From Limnobaculum eriocheiris (GTDB taxonomy: Bacteria > Pseudomonadota > Gammaproteobacteria > Enterobacterales > Enterobacteriaceae), in contig NZ_JAJNAG010000006.1 of the NCBI RefSeq assembly GCF_021010575.1, forward strand, positions 1 to 64,000: 64,000 nucleotides of DNA, in the 5' to 3' direction. Numbering within the stretch: position 1 is the first letter of the stretch; each line of letters begins with the position of its first letter. The translations under genes and the position numbers were made by a program. A model generated the notes under the pieces. The model was given only the letters and a program-made list of their open reading frames with translations. It had not been told where the DNA came from and searched no databases. Positions 47,420-59,070 of the stretch are shown one piece after another.

Positions 47420-47713
47420 ATGAATCTATCTAATAAGCAAAAACAGCACCTTAAAGGCTTAGCGCACCCGTTAAAGCCGGTTGTCATGGTAGGTGCAAGC
47501 GGTCTCACTGAAGGCGTTCTCGCTGAAGTTGAGCATGCTTTAGAGCATCATGAACTCATCAAAGTAAAGATATCAACGGAAGATCGTGAAACTAAACAAT
47601 TGATTGCAGACGCGATCGCTCGTGAAACTGGCGCTAACAATGTGCAGGTGATCGGTAGTGTTTTAGTGCTCTATCGAGCCAGTAAAGACAAAAAAATCAG
47701 CCTGCCACGTTAA
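47420..47713 (+). CDS. yhbY: YhbY, CRM-domain RNA-binding ribosome-assembly protein
   Basis: 97 residues from ATG 47420 (MNLSNKQKQHLKGLAHPLKP). CRM domain with the GASGLTEGVLAEVEHAL (GxxG-like) and ELIKVKI motifs. It binds pre-50S particles. The long frame that begins at 47078 is antisense to rlmE and is not used. Same divergent arrangement with rlmE as in E. coli. Confidence 0.94.
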   Translation: MNLSNKQKQHLKGLAHPLKPVVMVGASGLTEGVLAEVEHALEHHELIKVKISTEDRETKQLIADAIARETGANNVQVIGSVLVLYRASKDKKISLPR

Positions 47714-47720
47714 GTTTGAT

Positions 47721-47750
47721 GAAAAAAGGTGATAATTGTCGCCTTTTTTC
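47721..47750. terminator. Bidirectional terminator between yhbY and greA
   Basis: GAAAAAAGGTGA / TCGCCTTTTTTC stem around TAATTG, T-rich on both sides. A second hairpin, TTTACACTCGGTC / GACCGGTGTAAA at 47756-47787, lies next to the greA stop. Confidence 0.8.
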
Positions 47751-47799
47751 ATTTCTTTACACTCGGTCAAATAACGACCGGTGTAAATCTGGCTGATGA

Positions 47800-48276
47800 T
47801 TAAAGATATTCGACGTTCAGAATTTCAAACTCGATATCACCACCCGGTGCTTTAATCACTACGACATCGTCGGCTTCTTTACCAATCAGACCACGGGCCA
47901 TCGGCGAGTTAATAGAGATCAGGTTTTGTTTAAAATCTGCTTCATCATCGCCTACGATACGATAGACAACCTCTTCTTCTGTTTCCAGATTCATCACTTT
48001 AACTGTCGCACCAAAAATCACCCGGCCGGTGTAAGGCATCTTGGTAATATCAATCACTTGTGCATTAGACAGTTTAGCTTCAATTTCCTGAATGCGCCCT
48101 TCACAGAAACCTTGCTGTTCACGCGCTGCATGATATTCAGCATTCTCTTTCAGGTCACCGTGTGCTCTTGCTTCAGCGATATCAGCAATAATTTTTGGTC
48201 GACGTACACCTTTTAAATGTTCCAGCTCTTCACGCAGCCTTTCTGCGCCCAGTAACGTCATCGGAATTTGTCGCAT
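47800..48276 (-). CDS. greA: GreA, transcript cleavage factor
   Basis: 158 residues, same as E. coli. Coiled-coil tip [24 protein letters not shown] (acidic DxxE at the tip) and C-terminal globular domain with [13 protein letters not shown]. It rescues backtracked RNA polymerase by stimulating RNA cleavage. Divergent from dacB as in E. coli. Confidence 0.96.
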   Translation of the reverse strand: MRQIPMTLLGAERLREELEHLKGVRRPKIIADIAEARAHGDLKENAEYHAAREQQGFCEGRIQEIEAKLSNAQVIDITKMPYTGRVIFGATVKVMNLETEEEVVYRIVGDDEADFKQNLISINSPMARGLIGKEADDVVVIKAPGGDIEFEILNVEYL

Positions 48277-48654
48277 ACTTATGTATCCCTCTCAAATCAC
48301 CTGTCACTCTCAAATAATCAGTGATTTATATAATAATCAACCTATAGCAGTCGGTGACTCCCACTGCTTTTATAAGCAAAAAACGCCCGGTCCGGAATAA
48401 CTTAGCCAGACCAAACAAGATGTCATAGATAAGTGCTATTTTACCTTAGAGTTGCATTGGGGTCATCGTTTACTTTTATTCTCCCGACGGAGATCGATAA
48501 ACTGGCGATAATAACAAGTGAATAAATTAGCCGTTCAAATAATGATATACTACTCATTAAACAGACGTTTGCCCTGAGCGTATTACTGATTTATTGATAT
48601 CAAACAGCGTTGGGTAATCATTTTTTCATGCAGAAAAGCAGGTCATTTTTCACT
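48277..48654. promoter_or_regulatory. greA-dacB divergent intergenic region
   Basis: About 380 bp without a gene. It contains a stem AGCAGT...ACTGCT near 48346-48370 that could belong to the greA leader. In E. coli this leader is attenuated to give a small RNA, but I cannot show the same here. No other structure stands out. Confidence 0.4.
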
Positions 48655-50094
48655 ATGCGCTTATTGAATGTTTTCAGCGGAATCGCCTGTTCACTGGTTA
48701 TTACTGGTGCACAAGCCACGCAACAAATAGAACAATACACTCAGCTATTACCTGAAGGTGCCAATCTTTCTTTGATGGTACAGAAAGTTGGTGCATCCAC
48801 CCCTTCAATCGATTATCAGGACAAACAGCTAACGCTACCGGCCAGTACACAAAAAGTTGTCACTGCGCTGGCGGCACTGTTGCAGTTAGGTGCGGATTAC
48901 CGTTTCACCACCACCATTGAAGGTTCGGGTTCAGTCAGTAATGGCATGTTAAATGGCGATCTGATTGTTCGTTTTAGCGGCGATCCAACGCTGAAAAGCC
49001 AACAAGTGCGTTCAATGATTCAGTCCCTTAAACAACAGGGGATCCGTCAGGTATCAGGCAGTCTGGTAATAGATACCTCGGTATTTGCCAGCCATGACAA
49101 AGCGCCCGGATGGTCATGGAATGATATGACTCAGTGCTTCAGTGCTCCACCATCGGCCGCCATTATTGATAAAAACTGCTTCTCTGTCGCATTACAAACG
49201 TCCAAACAGGAAGGCGGTATAGCGACAGTGCAGGTTGCTTCTTACTTCCCGGTACAGGTCAGCAGTCAGGTGCGTTCTTATTCAAGAAACTCGCCAAATG
49301 CTCGCTTCTGTGAATTTGACGTTACTGCCGGTGAAAACCTGCGTTATACCCTGACCGGCTGTCTCACTCATCAGGACAAGCCGGTTACTTTGTCATTTGC
49401 CGTTCAGGACGGTAATGAATATGCGGCTCAAATCGTGAAGAATGAGCTAAGACAAGCGGGTATTCAGATTGGTAACGCAATTCGCTACCAAACCACTCGC
49501 GCTGGTTCAGGTAAAGTATTAGCCCAAAATCAGTCCGCGCCGCTACATGACCTGCTAAAAGTGATGCTGAAAAGCTCAGACAATATGATTGCCGATACGG
49601 TTTTCCGTACTATGGGTAATAAACAATACGATTTACCGGGTACCTGGCGTTCTGGCTCCAGCGCGGTTCGGCTGGTATTGCGCCAACAGGCCGGTATTGA
49701 TATTGGCAACACGGTGATTGCGGACGGCTCTGGTTTGTCACGCCATAATCTGATTTCAGCAGATACCATGATGCAAATTTTGCAGTACATTGCCCGTAAT
49801 GATAAGCAACTGGATTTTATTTCTATGCTACCAACCGCAGGGCAGGATGGAACGTTACGCGCACGCAGCGGTTTTAAAGATGCAGGTTTGGAAGGTAAAG
49901 TGTCAGCCAAAACGGGGGCATTACAGGGTGTTTATAATCTGGCCGGGTTTATGACTACCGCCAATGGAGAAAAAGTCGCTTTTGTTCAGTTCCTTTCCAG
50001 TTATGCCATGTCACCACAAGATCGTTCCGGCCGCAAAGCCACACTGGCAAACTTTGAAAGTACGCTATATCGGGATCTGTACAATAGCAACTAG
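48655..50094 (+). CDS. dacB: DacB (PBP4), D-alanyl-D-alanine carboxypeptidase/endopeptidase
   Basis: 479 residues from ATG 48655, giving signal peptide MRLLNVFSGIACSLVITGAQA; an ATG at 48628 is an alternative. Penicillin-binding motifs: LPASTQKVVTALAAL (SxxK), LKSSDNMIADTVFR (SxN) and GKVSAKTGALQGVYNLAG (KTG). Periplasmic enzyme trimming and cleaving peptidoglycan cross-links. Confidence 0.95.
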   Translation: MRLLNVFSGIACSLVITGAQATQQIEQYTQLLPEGANLSLMVQKVGASTPSIDYQDKQLTLPASTQKVVTALAALLQLGADYRFTTTIEGSGSVSNGMLNGDLIVRFSGDPTLKSQQVRSMIQSLKQQGIRQVSGSLVIDTSVFASHDKAPGWSWNDMTQCFSAPPSAAIIDKNCFSVALQTSKQEGGIATVQVASYFPVQVSSQVRSYSRNSPNARFCEFDVTAGENLRYTLTGCLTHQDKPVTLSFAVQDGNEYAAQIVKNELRQAGIQIGNAIRYQTTRAGSGKVLAQNQSAPLHDLLKVMLKSSDNMIADTVFRTMGNKQYDLPGTWRSGSSAVRLVLRQQAGIDIGNTVIADGSGLSRHNLISADTMMQILQYIARNDKQLDFISMLPTAGQDGTLRARSGFKDAGLEGKVSAKTGALQGVYNLAGFMTTANGEKVAFVQFLSSYAMSPQDRSGRKATLANFESTLYRDLYNSN

Positions 50095-50115
50095 CCAATT
50101 TTTATCACGCTAAAC

Positions 50116-50142
50116 CCGCCTGCCTGAATCACAAGCAGGCGG
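50116..50142. other. Hairpin between convergent dacB and alpha-amylase genes
   Basis: CCGCCTGC / GCAGGCGG, 8-bp stem with an 11-nt loop. No clear T-run; may protect both 3' ends. Confidence 0.5.
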
Positions 50143-50148
50143 ATTGCT

Positions 50149-51645
50149 TCACTCTTTTCCCATAAACTCTTTTAATACCCAAACGCTAACGCTACTGGCA
50201 TTAACCGGAAATACGGCCTTTCCCTGCTCATCAGTGACTACAATCTCCTGTCGAATGCCGAGATAATCCTGATACTGTTTATTGGCTAATTTCTCACCCA
50301 GTTCTATTGATTTACTGTTTTCAGCACTATTTGACAGCACTACGATACAGCCCGGCTCTTCAGCCGTCCCTTCACGGACAAATGCAATACAGTCCGGAGC
50401 ATCAAAATAATCCGTCTGTTGGCCATTGGCGAAACGCTGGCGGGCGCGAATCAACAGAGGAATTTCGCGAATTGCAGGCATCTCAATCCGGCACATTTTG
50501 CCATCATGACCTTTATCCCGGTAACTGGCACCAAACAGGTCAGGATAGAAAATGCAAGGTACCCCCTGTTCCCGCAATAAAATTAAACAATAGGCTAATG
50601 GCTTAAACCATGGCTCAACCGGCGTTTCCAGCGCCTGTAAAGGCTGGGTATCATGGTTAGCAACCAAAGTGACTGAATGTTCTGCATCCGCTTCAGTGAG
50701 CGTATCAACAAAGATTTTACTGAGATCGAAAGCCTTCCCCTGCTGCGATGCATGATGAAAATTAAGATGCAGTGGGGCATCAAACAGCATCAGCTTATCG
50801 TCAACCAGTTCCAGATAGTTCTGCAATGTTGCCAGATCGTGAGACCAGTACTCCGCTACGGTAAATAAATCCCGCTGAACCGTTCCGCGTGCATGGTCCA
50901 GCCACTGCTTAAAGAACCATGCGGGAATATGCTTAACCGCATCTAATCTGAAACCATCGCTGGGAACGGTTTCCATCAGCCAGGTTACCCAGCGTTTAAG
51001 TTCTTCCATCACCGCCGGATTACGAAATTCAATATTGGCACCCATCAGGTAGTCATAGTTACCGTTTTCACTGTCGACCTCATCGCCCCATCCATCGTCA
51101 GTGTAATCATTAACAATTTTGAAGATTCCCTCTTCTCTGGGCTCCTCAAGGTAGTCCACGCCGTTAAAACTGTGGAAATCCCATATGTATTCTGAGTAGG
51201 TATTTTTTCTGCCGGGAAAGGTAAAACGGGTATAGGCGCGCGCTTCTATCACTTCAGAAGAGATAATATTTCGATCGTCAGGATCCACCCGGGAAACCTG
51301 TATCTGTTCAGTTTCATCAGCGCCGATTTTATGGTTTAACACCACATCAAGATACACTTCCAGCCCATTTTCTTTCAGCGTATTAACCGCCTTGAGCAGT
51401 TCCTCTTTATCACCGTATTTGGTTGCACGACTTCCCTTCTGTTCAAACTCACCTAAATCGAACAGGTCATAGCTGTCATAACCAACCGAATAACCACCGG
51501 AAGCCCCTTTATAAGGCGGAGGCAACCATACGGCTGTAATTCCCATCTCTGCCAGCGCGGATGCCCGCTCCGTCGCTTCTGGCCACAATTTGCCACCATC
51601 TGGATAATACCAGTGGAAAAACTGCAATATGGTCGCTTTCTTCAT
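50149..51645 (-). CDS. amyA: Cytoplasmic alpha-amylase AmyA (GH13)
   Basis: 498 residues from [21 protein letters not shown], no signal peptide, close to the 495-residue E. coli AmyA. GH13 regions: [29 protein letters not shown] (nucleophile Asp), LFTVAEYW (acid Glu) and [12 protein letters not shown] (Asp). It hydrolyses internal alpha-1,4-glucans. In E. coli amyA lies far away next to the fli region, so its location between dacB and obgE is a lineage difference. Confidence 0.92.
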   Translation of the reverse strand: MKKATILQFFHWYYPDGGKLWPEATERASALAEMGITAVWLPPPYKGASGGYSVGYDSYDLFDLGEFEQKGSRATKYGDKEELLKAVNTLKENGLEVYLDVVLNHKIGADETEQIQVSRVDPDDRNIISSEVIEARAYTRFTFPGRKNTYSEYIWDFHSFNGVDYLEEPREEGIFKIVNDYTDDGWGDEVDSENGNYDYLMGANIEFRNPAVMEELKRWVTWLMETVPSDGFRLDAVKHIPAWFFKQWLDHARGTVQRDLFTVAEYWSHDLATLQNYLELVDDKLMLFDAPLHLNFHHASQQGKAFDLSKIFVDTLTEADAEHSVTLVANHDTQPLQALETPVEPWFKPLAYCLILLREQGVPCIFYPDLFGASYRDKGHDGKMCRIEMPAIREIPLLIRARQRFANGQQTDYFDAPDCIAFVREGTAEEPGCIVVLSNSAENSKSIELGEKLANKQYQDYLGIRQEIVVTDEQGKAVFPVNASSVSVWVLKEFMGKE

Positions 51646-51740
51646 GGCTGTCCGATTCTCCGACTGATAAAACAACGGCCAAATCATAGAATCGATTTAG
51701 CAAACGGCTGTTTAAACCATAGACAATTTTAGTTCAGATG

Positions 51741-51770
51741 TAAAAAAGGCCGCCGTAACAGGCAGCCTTT
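51741..51770 (-). terminator. Terminator after obgE
   Basis: Minus strand AAAGGCTGCC-TGTTAC-GGCGGCCTTT followed by T-rich DNA, 22 bp beyond the obgE stop. Confidence 0.85.
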
Positions 51771-51791
51771 ATAGGTTTAGCAGAAGATTAA

Positions 51792-52973
<1,182 letters not shown>

Positions 52974-53059
52974 TCACTGTCTCCGTAATTTATCAGTTTG
53001 GTTTATCCACACACTTTCCCATCAACAAGCCTGTGCTTGTCTGATAGATAAAAAATGTA

Positions 53060-54022
53060 TTATTTCAGGGGTAAACCGGAGTTTTTCTCTGACCGCCGGG
53101 GAAATAATCGATGACCCGCAGCGGAAAACATGGCGCCCATTACTACAATGAATGCGCCGCTATATCCAAGTATATTTAGCACGGTGCTGGAGAACATATC
53201 CGGCCACATCAACGCTAATAAATCAGAAAATAATAAAGTAAACAGCGGCGTCAGGGTGATCAATGCACTCACCTGAGCCACTTGCCAGCGCGCCATCGCC
53301 TCGCCCAGCGCACCATAAGCAACCAGCGTGTTTAAGCCACAAAAGGCTAAACAGGCTAGTTGCCAACTATTCAGTTGATAAATCTCCGCCGGATCCGCCA
53401 ACGGAGTCACAAAAATAGTGCTTAACACATAGAGTAAAAACAGAATCTGAGAGGCCGATAGCCTCCGCTGTAATACCTTTTGCGCAACACCATAACTCAC
53501 CCAAACCAGAGATGCGCACACGCCTAATAAAACTCCCCGGGTGTAATCCGTCAGGCGGGTAAAAATCTCAATCAGGTTAGTATTAAAAAACAGTATCAAA
53601 CCCACAATCAGCATAGCGGCACCAATAATCTGAGTGACCCGCATATTCTCTTTAAGAATAAGTACGCTGGCAAACAGCATCCCAACCGGGGAAAGCTGGC
53701 CTATTACCTGCGAAGCAGTCGGACTCAAATACTGTAACGCCGAGCTAAAGAAAACAAAGTTAGCAGCCAACCCTACCGCTGCTATTAACAGCAACACCAA
53801 CCAGCGGGGACGACGAAACAGACTTAAACGAGGCAACTTTCGCTGCATCGCTAATATTAGCCCTAATCCCAGTGCTGAAATTGAGAAGCGATACCATACC
53901 AGGGTATAAGGCATCATTACCGGAAGAACTTGTTTCATCGCGATAGGCACTACACCCCATAACACGGCGGTGATCAGGGCAAATGTTATGCCTAATGCCA
54001 TACTCTGCTTAACTTGCGACAT
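53060..54022 (-). CDS. yhbE: YhbE, EamA/DMT-family inner-membrane transporter
   Basis: 320 residues from ATG 54022 (MSQVKQSMALGITFALITAV), GGAAAG upstream. Ten predicted membrane segments in two EamA halves (ALITAVLWGVVPIAMKQVLP in the first, GVCASLVWVSYGVAQKVLQ in the second). Substrate unknown. Conserved rplU-rpmA-yhbE-obgE order. Confidence 0.92.
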   Translation of the reverse strand: MSQVKQSMALGITFALITAVLWGVVPIAMKQVLPVMMPYTLVWYRFSISALGLGLILAMQRKLPRLSLFRRPRWLVLLLIAAVGLAANFVFFSSALQYLSPTASQVIGQLSPVGMLFASVLILKENMRVTQIIGAAMLIVGLILFFNTNLIEIFTRLTDYTRGVLLGVCASLVWVSYGVAQKVLQRRLSASQILFLLYVLSTIFVTPLADPAEIYQLNSWQLACLAFCGLNTLVAYGALGEAMARWQVAQVSALITLTPLFTLLFSDLLALMWPDMFSSTVLNILGYSGAFIVVMGAMFSAAGHRLFPRRSEKNSGLPLK

Positions 54023-54170
54023 TTCTTTCCGGAGGCTCCAGAGCAGCACTTCTGCTCTTAACTGTATCTAACCGATGGACGCTTGATAATCTATCAGGTA
54101 CGGCGCTTTAGCTAACCAAATCCTCACCAGCTACTTTAGCTGCCTGTATAAAGTAACACATTTTGAAAAT

Positions 54171-54201
54171 AAAAAGCCCCGCAATAATCATTGCAGGGCT
54201 T
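54171..54201 (-). terminator. Terminator after rpmA
   Basis: Minus strand AAGCCCTGCAAT-GATT-ATTGCGGGGCTT followed by TTTATT, 12-position stem with one mismatch, 24 bp after rpmA. Confidence 0.85.
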
Positions 54202-54224
54202 GGATCGATTTAGCTATCGAAAAA

Positions 54225-54482
54225 TTATTCAGCAACGATGCTTATAAATTTACGATTATTTGGGCCTTTTACTTCAAATTTGACTTTACCGTCAATTAAA
54301 GCAAACAGGGTGTGGTCGCGACCACAACCAACATTGGTACCCGCGTGGAATTTAGTACCACGTTGACGAACCAGAATGTTACCTGCCAGAATTGATTCAC
54401 CGCCGAAACGTTTTACGCCCAAACGTTTACTTTCAGAATCGCGGCCATTTCGTGAGGAACCGCCAGCCTTTTTATGTGCCAT
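54225..54482 (-). CDS. rpmA: Ribosomal protein L27
   Basis: 85 residues, E. coli length. [40 protein letters not shown] and [20 protein letters not shown] are unmistakable. The flexible N-terminus reaches the peptidyl transferase centre. 19 bp after rplU, with an own ribosome binding site. Confidence 0.98.
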   Translation of the reverse strand: MAHKKAGGSSRNGRDSESKRLGVKRFGGESILAGNILVRQRGTKFHAGTNVGCGRDHTLFALIDGKVKFEVKGPNNRKFISIVAE

Positions 54483-54501
54483 TTATCCGCTCTCCTAAAC
54501 C

Positions 54502-54846
<345 letters not shown>

Positions 54847-55084
54847 CTAAATATAGTGTTATTAGAGTGCGCTATAAAATATTCATAATAGGGCGCGAAT
54901 TCTACGCAAAAAACTTACCGTTTACAAGCTCAGAATAAGAGAAGAATTAGAAGAAAATAAATAAGCACTTTTAATGGCATTCATCTATGCTATTTTTCGA
55001 GTACAATCTCCCCGACCCTGCGTTCATTTTGCTGCGCTAGTGGATGGCTCTTACTATCAAAATCATAATATTACAATTGACGCT

Positions 55085-56056
55085 ATGAATATTGAAAAAA
55101 TCACCCAGTTAGCAGAAAAGGACATGGCTGCAGTCAATGCCGCAATACTAGCCCAGTTAGATTCCGACGTTGTGTTAATCAATCAACTCGGGCATTACAT
55201 TATCGGTGGTGGTGGGAAGCGCATTCGTCCTATGATTGCCGTTCTCGCTGCTCGCGCGTTGGGTTATCAGGGGGATGGGCATATCACTTCTGCGGCTTTA
55301 ATTGAGTTCATTCATACCGCAACCTTGCTTCATGATGATGTGGTTGATGAATCCGATCTTCGCAGAGGGAAAGCTACGGCCAATGCGGCATTTGGTAATG
55401 CTGCCAGCGTATTAGTCGGCGATTTCATCTATACCCGTTCTTTTCAAATGATGACCAGCCTTGGTTCATTAGAAATTTTAAAGTTGATGTCATCAGCGAC
55501 TAACGTCATTGCTGAAGGCGAAGTCATGCAATTGATGAACTGTAACGATCCTGATATTACCGAAGAAAACTATATGCTGGTGATTTACAGCAAAACTGCA
55601 CGGCTTTTTGAGGCCGCAGCTCAGGCTTCAGCAATACTGGCAGGCGCAACGCCAGAACAGGAAAAGGCACTACAGGACTACGGACGTTATATTGGTACCG
55701 CATTCCAGTTGATTGATGATCTGCTGGATTACAGCGCGGACGGCTCAAAACTGGGCAAAAGCCTGGGAGACGATCTGAACGAAGGCAAACCAACATTGCC
55801 GTTACTTCACGCTATGCGCAATGGACCAACCGAAAGTGCAGCTCAAATTCGTGAAGCCATTGAACAGGGAAATGGACGTCATTTATTAGAATCAGTGTTG
55901 GAGACGATGAACCAGTGTGGTTCGCTGACTTATACGCAACAACGTGCTGAAGAAGAAGCTGATAAAGCCATTGCTGCCTTAGCCTGCTTGCCGGATACAC
56001 CTTATAAAACAGCGCTGGAATCTTTGGCTCGCCTGTCCGTACACCGGGACACCTGA
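55085..56056 (+). CDS. ispB: IspB, octaprenyl diphosphate synthase
   Basis: 323 residues from ATG 55085 (MNIEKITQLAEKDMAAVN), E. coli length. First Asp-rich motif LLHDDVVDESDLRRG, second QLIDDLLDYSADGSKLGKSLGDD (quoted in part). It builds the side chain of ubiquinone and menaquinone. Divergent from rplU as in E. coli. Confidence 0.96.
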   Translation: MNIEKITQLAEKDMAAVNAAILAQLDSDVVLINQLGHYIIGGGGKRIRPMIAVLAARALGYQGDGHITSAALIEFIHTATLLHDDVVDESDLRRGKATANAAFGNAASVLVGDFIYTRSFQMMTSLGSLEILKLMSSATNVIAEGEVMQLMNCNDPDITEENYMLVIYSKTARLFEAAAQASAILAGATPEQEKALQDYGRYIGTAFQLIDDLLDYSADGSKLGKSLGDDLNEGKPTLPLLHAMRNGPTESAAQIREAIEQGNGRHLLESVLETMNQCGSLTYTQQRAEEEADKAIAALACLPDTPYKTALESLARLSVHRDT

Positions 56057-56161
56057 TTTAACACCAGATAACCTCAACGATTCACAGAGCTGATTTAACC
56101 GGTTGGTTATATCAGCTCTGCGGGGCATCATCACTGCCATTATCCAAATTAACTTTCGCCA

Positions 56162-56485
56162 TTAATCCAGCGATACCTGCCTCATGATCAGAGAGATAAT
56201 AATCTCCCGCTCTGTTTGCGTTAACTGGTGAAACGCACTTATCCAGATCGCTAAGGAATCATTTGCCATAGCATCAAATTGCATTCCATTCTCTTTAGCC
56301 TGCAATGCAATTTGAACCTTTTCAGGGACACTATTGATATGATACTCCAAAGCTTTGCCCTGAACGCCCGTGCGTTTACGGCTTTCCCACTTCTCCCGAT
56401 GGGCTTTTTGATTAATACCCTGAATGGTGCCAGGTAATCCAGCTACGCCAGCCAATTCTCTGGTCGAAAACCATTCTTTCTTCAT
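56162..56485 (-). CDS. Mu-type HTH DNA-binding protein (paralogue 2)
   Basis: 107 residues from ATG 56485, AGGTGG upstream. KEWFSTRELAGVAGLPGTIQ and INQKAHREKWESRKRTGVQG form the Mu A/repressor-type winged helix at residues 1-60; the C-terminal half is helical (LTQTEREIIISLIMRQ). It lacks the rest of any transposase. It lies 28 bp after a close paralogue, most likely from a tandem duplication. Confidence 0.8.
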   Translation of the reverse strand: MKKEWFSTRELAGVAGLPGTIQGINQKAHREKWESRKRTGVQGKALEYHINSVPEKVQIALQAKENGMQFDAMANDSLAIWISAFHQLTQTEREIIISLIMRQVSLD

Positions 56486-56513
56486 TGCGCCACCTAATAT
56501 CAAAAGTGCTAAC

Positions 56514-56894
56514 TCAGCAAACTTCTTCTACTTCAACAGGCTCAACGGTATACATATTCACTTTATCCATTAACCCTGAAATTCCATGACGAACAATCAA
56601 AGAGATAATTCTTTCACGTTCGGTCGGCGTCAGTTGGTTGTAGGCAGTCACCCAAATGGCAAAAGGATCATTAACCATTGCACTATACTTCGCGCCTTCC
56701 TCATGGCTACGAAGCACAATCCTGACTTTATCCGGAATGCTATCAATGTGGTACTCAAGAGCCTTACCCTGTACGCCGGTGCGTTTACGACTTTTCCATT
56801 GCTCACGGCGTGCTTTTTGATTAATTCCCTGAATGGTTGAGGGTAGCCCAGCTATTCCGGTTAACTCACTTGTTGAAAACCATTCTTTTTTCAT
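56514..56894 (-). CDS. Mu-type HTH DNA-binding protein (paralogue 1)
   Basis: 126 residues (MKKEWFSTSELTGIAGLPST). Nearly the same HTH as its downstream copy, RKRTGVQGKALEYHIDSIPDKV, with a divergent tail ending in VEPVEVEEVC. Proteins of this kind are found as stand-alone regulators in enterobacteria, perhaps domesticated from Mu-like phages. The target is unknown. Upstream is a 605-bp AT-rich gap. Confidence 0.8.
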   Translation of the reverse strand: MKKEWFSTSELTGIAGLPSTIQGINQKARREQWKSRKRTGVQGKALEYHIDSIPDKVRIVLRSHEEGAKYSAMVNDPFAIWVTAYNQLTPTERERIISLIVRHGISGLMDKVNMYTVEPVEVEEVC

Positions 56895-57499
56895 AAAAAA
56901 ACCATCCCTTTATTCCAATATTCCTACTGGTCCCAGTTACTTCTTACTCTCCTGAAAAAAACAATAAAGAAGTAAACAAATCCATATCTCTGATAAATCT
57001 CAATCAGAGTATATAAACTAGTAAGTAGTTTATGTTAGTTGATTAAATAAAAGAATAGTTTATTTAATGTTGGGCTTTGTATTTTAATACGAAAACATGC
57101 GTTGCAAACATGCATCTTATGCGTTGCTTTCATTTTTTCAACAAACTGATAATAAACGAAATATTTTAAAAAATGGTGTTTTTATGATATTTGTGACCGT
57201 AAAAGACATAACAGTCTTATTTAAAAACAATTTAATTGAATCAATAAATTATTTTTAATAAACAAGTTAAGAAAATAAAAAAAGTTCAGGTTTAATTATG
57301 TTAAAAAACAAGTCACTAAATCATGCGCCCCGCCAATCATAATAAAATATTCCCCGTTCAATAAAAATAAATCATTTGAATTATATTGAGAAATTTGTTG
57401 ACATTAATTTTATTAAAAAATCAATATCGTCAAGAGATATTGTGTAATCCATCCCATTATAAACAACAAGTTTATACTGACTTTAAAAGGAGACGTTGA
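56895..57499. other. AT-rich intergenic region upstream of sfsB
   Basis: 605 bp, strongly AT-rich, with no gene I can support. ATGCGTTGC occurs twice near 57097 and 57120, around TGCAAACATGCA. The sfsB ribosome binding site AAAGGAG is at 57485-57491. It probably contains the promoters of sfsB and of the two Mu-HTH genes. Confidence 0.5.
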
Positions 57500-57757
57500 A
57501 TGATTTCAAGGAAAGAAGATTGGCATTCTGCAGATATCATTGCCGCCTTACGTAAAAGAGGCACAACATTAGCAGCTTTATCACGCCAATCTGGTCTAAG
57601 TTCATCTACTTTAGCCAATGCTCTTGTCCGTCCATGGCCCAAGGGAGAAAGGCTCATCGCAGATGCATTGGAAAAACACCCTTCTGAAATTTGGCCCAGC
57701 CGATATTTAAAAACAAAAATCAATCAATTATATTCTGATAAACACGAACATACTTGA
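57500..57757 (+). CDS. sfsB: SfsB/Nlp, Ner-like DNA-binding regulator
   Basis: 85 residues, AAAGGAG upstream. KEDWHSADIIAALRKRGTTL and SRQSGLSSSTLANALVRPWP, then ERLIADALEKHPSEIWPSRY, match the Ner/Nlp family derived from Mu Ner. E. coli SfsB is linked to maltose gene activation and lies beside ispB as here. Confidence 0.92.
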   Translation: MISRKEDWHSADIIAALRKRGTTLAALSRQSGLSSSTLANALVRPWPKGERLIADALEKHPSEIWPSRYLKTKINQLYSDKHEHT

Positions 57758-57781
57758 TAGTGATAGAGGCAGCAGCAGGTC

Positions 57782-57817
57782 AAAAAAAACCGCTAGCGAA
57801 ATAGTTTCGGTAGCGGT
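57782..57817 (-). terminator. Terminator after mdh
   Basis: Minus strand ACCGCTACCGAAA-CTA-TTTCGCTAGCGGT followed by T7: 13-position stem with one mismatch, 26 bp after the mdh stop. Confidence 0.85.
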
Positions 57818-57843
57818 CTGATACAGCTCATCCTAAGAGAAAA

Positions 57844-58782
57844 TTATCCCTGAATGAATTTTTCACCTAACTCAATATCTTTGTGCAGTACGTCCAGCAT
57901 TGAATCGAGCGCTTTTTGTTCAAATGCGCTTAATGTGCCGATCTCTTTTCTGCTCTCGATACCATTTTTACCTAATACTAACGGCTGCGCAAAGAAGCGG
58001 GCATATTTACCGTCACCTTCAACATAGGCACATTCAACAACACCTTTTTCACCCTGCAATCCGCGCAGTAATGACAGACCAAAACGAGCTGCGGCTTGCC
58101 CCATTGACAACGTTGCGGACCCGCCGCCGGCTTTAGCTTCAACCACTTCTGTACCTGCATTTTGAATACGCTTAGTCAGCGACTCTATCTCAGCATCGGT
58201 AAAGCTTACGCCAGGAATTTGTGATAACAGAGGCAGAATAGTTACCCCTGAGTGGCCGCCAATCACGGCAACTTCCACATCACCAGGTAATTTGCCTTTC
58301 AGTTCTGCAACGAAAGTATTAGAACGGATAATATCCAGAGTAGTAATACCAAACAGTTTATTTTTGTCATAAACACCCGCTTTCTTCAATACTTCAGCGG
58401 CAATAGCAACAGTGGTATTCACTGGATTGGTAATAATACCAATACAGGCTTTCGGACATACCTGAGCTACCTGCTCGATCAGATTACGAACAATACCCGC
58501 ATTAATATTAAATAAATCGGAACGGTCCATACCTGGCTTACGGGCAACACCTGCAGAAATTAAAACAATATCAGCGCCTTGCAGAGCTGGTTTTGCATCT
58601 TCACCGCTAAAACCGGTGACTTTAACTGCTGTAGGAATATGACTTAAATCAACGGCAACTCCCGGAGTAACCGGCGCGATATCATAGAGTGATAGCTCAG
58701 AATTCGCAGGAAGTTGCGTTTTCAGTAACAGGGCTAAAGCCTGACCAATACCACCGGCAGCGCCAAGAACTGCAATTTTCAT
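57844..58782 (-). CDS. mdh: Malate dehydrogenase
   Basis: 312 residues, E. coli length. [20 protein letters not shown] (NAD site), [16 protein letters not shown] (substrate Arg loop), [18 protein letters not shown], and [16 protein letters not shown] (catalytic His). TCA-cycle enzyme interconverting malate and oxaloacetate. Divergent from argR as in E. coli, with 31-bp repeats between them. Confidence 0.97.
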   Translation of the reverse strand: MKIAVLGAAGGIGQALALLLKTQLPANSELSLYDIAPVTPGVAVDLSHIPTAVKVTGFSGEDAKPALQGADIVLISAGVARKPGMDRSDLFNINAGIVRNLIEQVAQVCPKACIGIITNPVNTTVAIAAEVLKKAGVYDKNKLFGITTLDIIRSNTFVAELKGKLPGDVEVAVIGGHSGVTILPLLSQIPGVSFTDAEIESLTKRIQNAGTEVVEAKAGGGSATLSMGQAAARFGLSLLRGLQGEKGVVECAYVEGDGKYARFFAQPLVLGKNGIESRKEIGTLSAFEQKALDSMLDVLHKDIELGEKFIQG

Positions 58783-58906
58783 TCATTACTCCTTTTGTTT
58801 TTGCTTATTTTGATGTGTAACTAAAATGCAACATCAAGCTTAGAGGATAGTGAGTATAATCACCAATCCTTAGGTTTAAGATTGAGATATGCTGCAAAGA
58901 ATAATT

Positions 58907-58990
58907 AATTAAAAACATTTTGGTCACATAAATAGGTAATTAAAAACATTATGGTCGTGAGAATCGGGAATTAAATGCATTTTAATCACA
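58907..58990. repeat. Three tandem ~31-bp repeats in the mdh-argR control region
   Basis: AATTAAAAACATTTTGGTCA at 58907, AATTAAAAACATTATGGTCG at 58938 and AATTAAATGCATTTTAATCA at 58969, spaced exactly 31 bp. The GTAATTAAAAACATTA core resembles the ArcA consensus GTTAATTAAATGTTA. mdh is ArcA-repressed in E. coli, so ArcA boxes are the best guess; ARG-box-like character cannot be excluded. Confidence 0.65.
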
Positions 58991-59070
58991 ACAATGAGTA
59001 AAGACTTTTGAGTACTTAGCCATTTTTATTCATAATACTGGTATTGTTATCCAACTATCGACGGTGCAAG

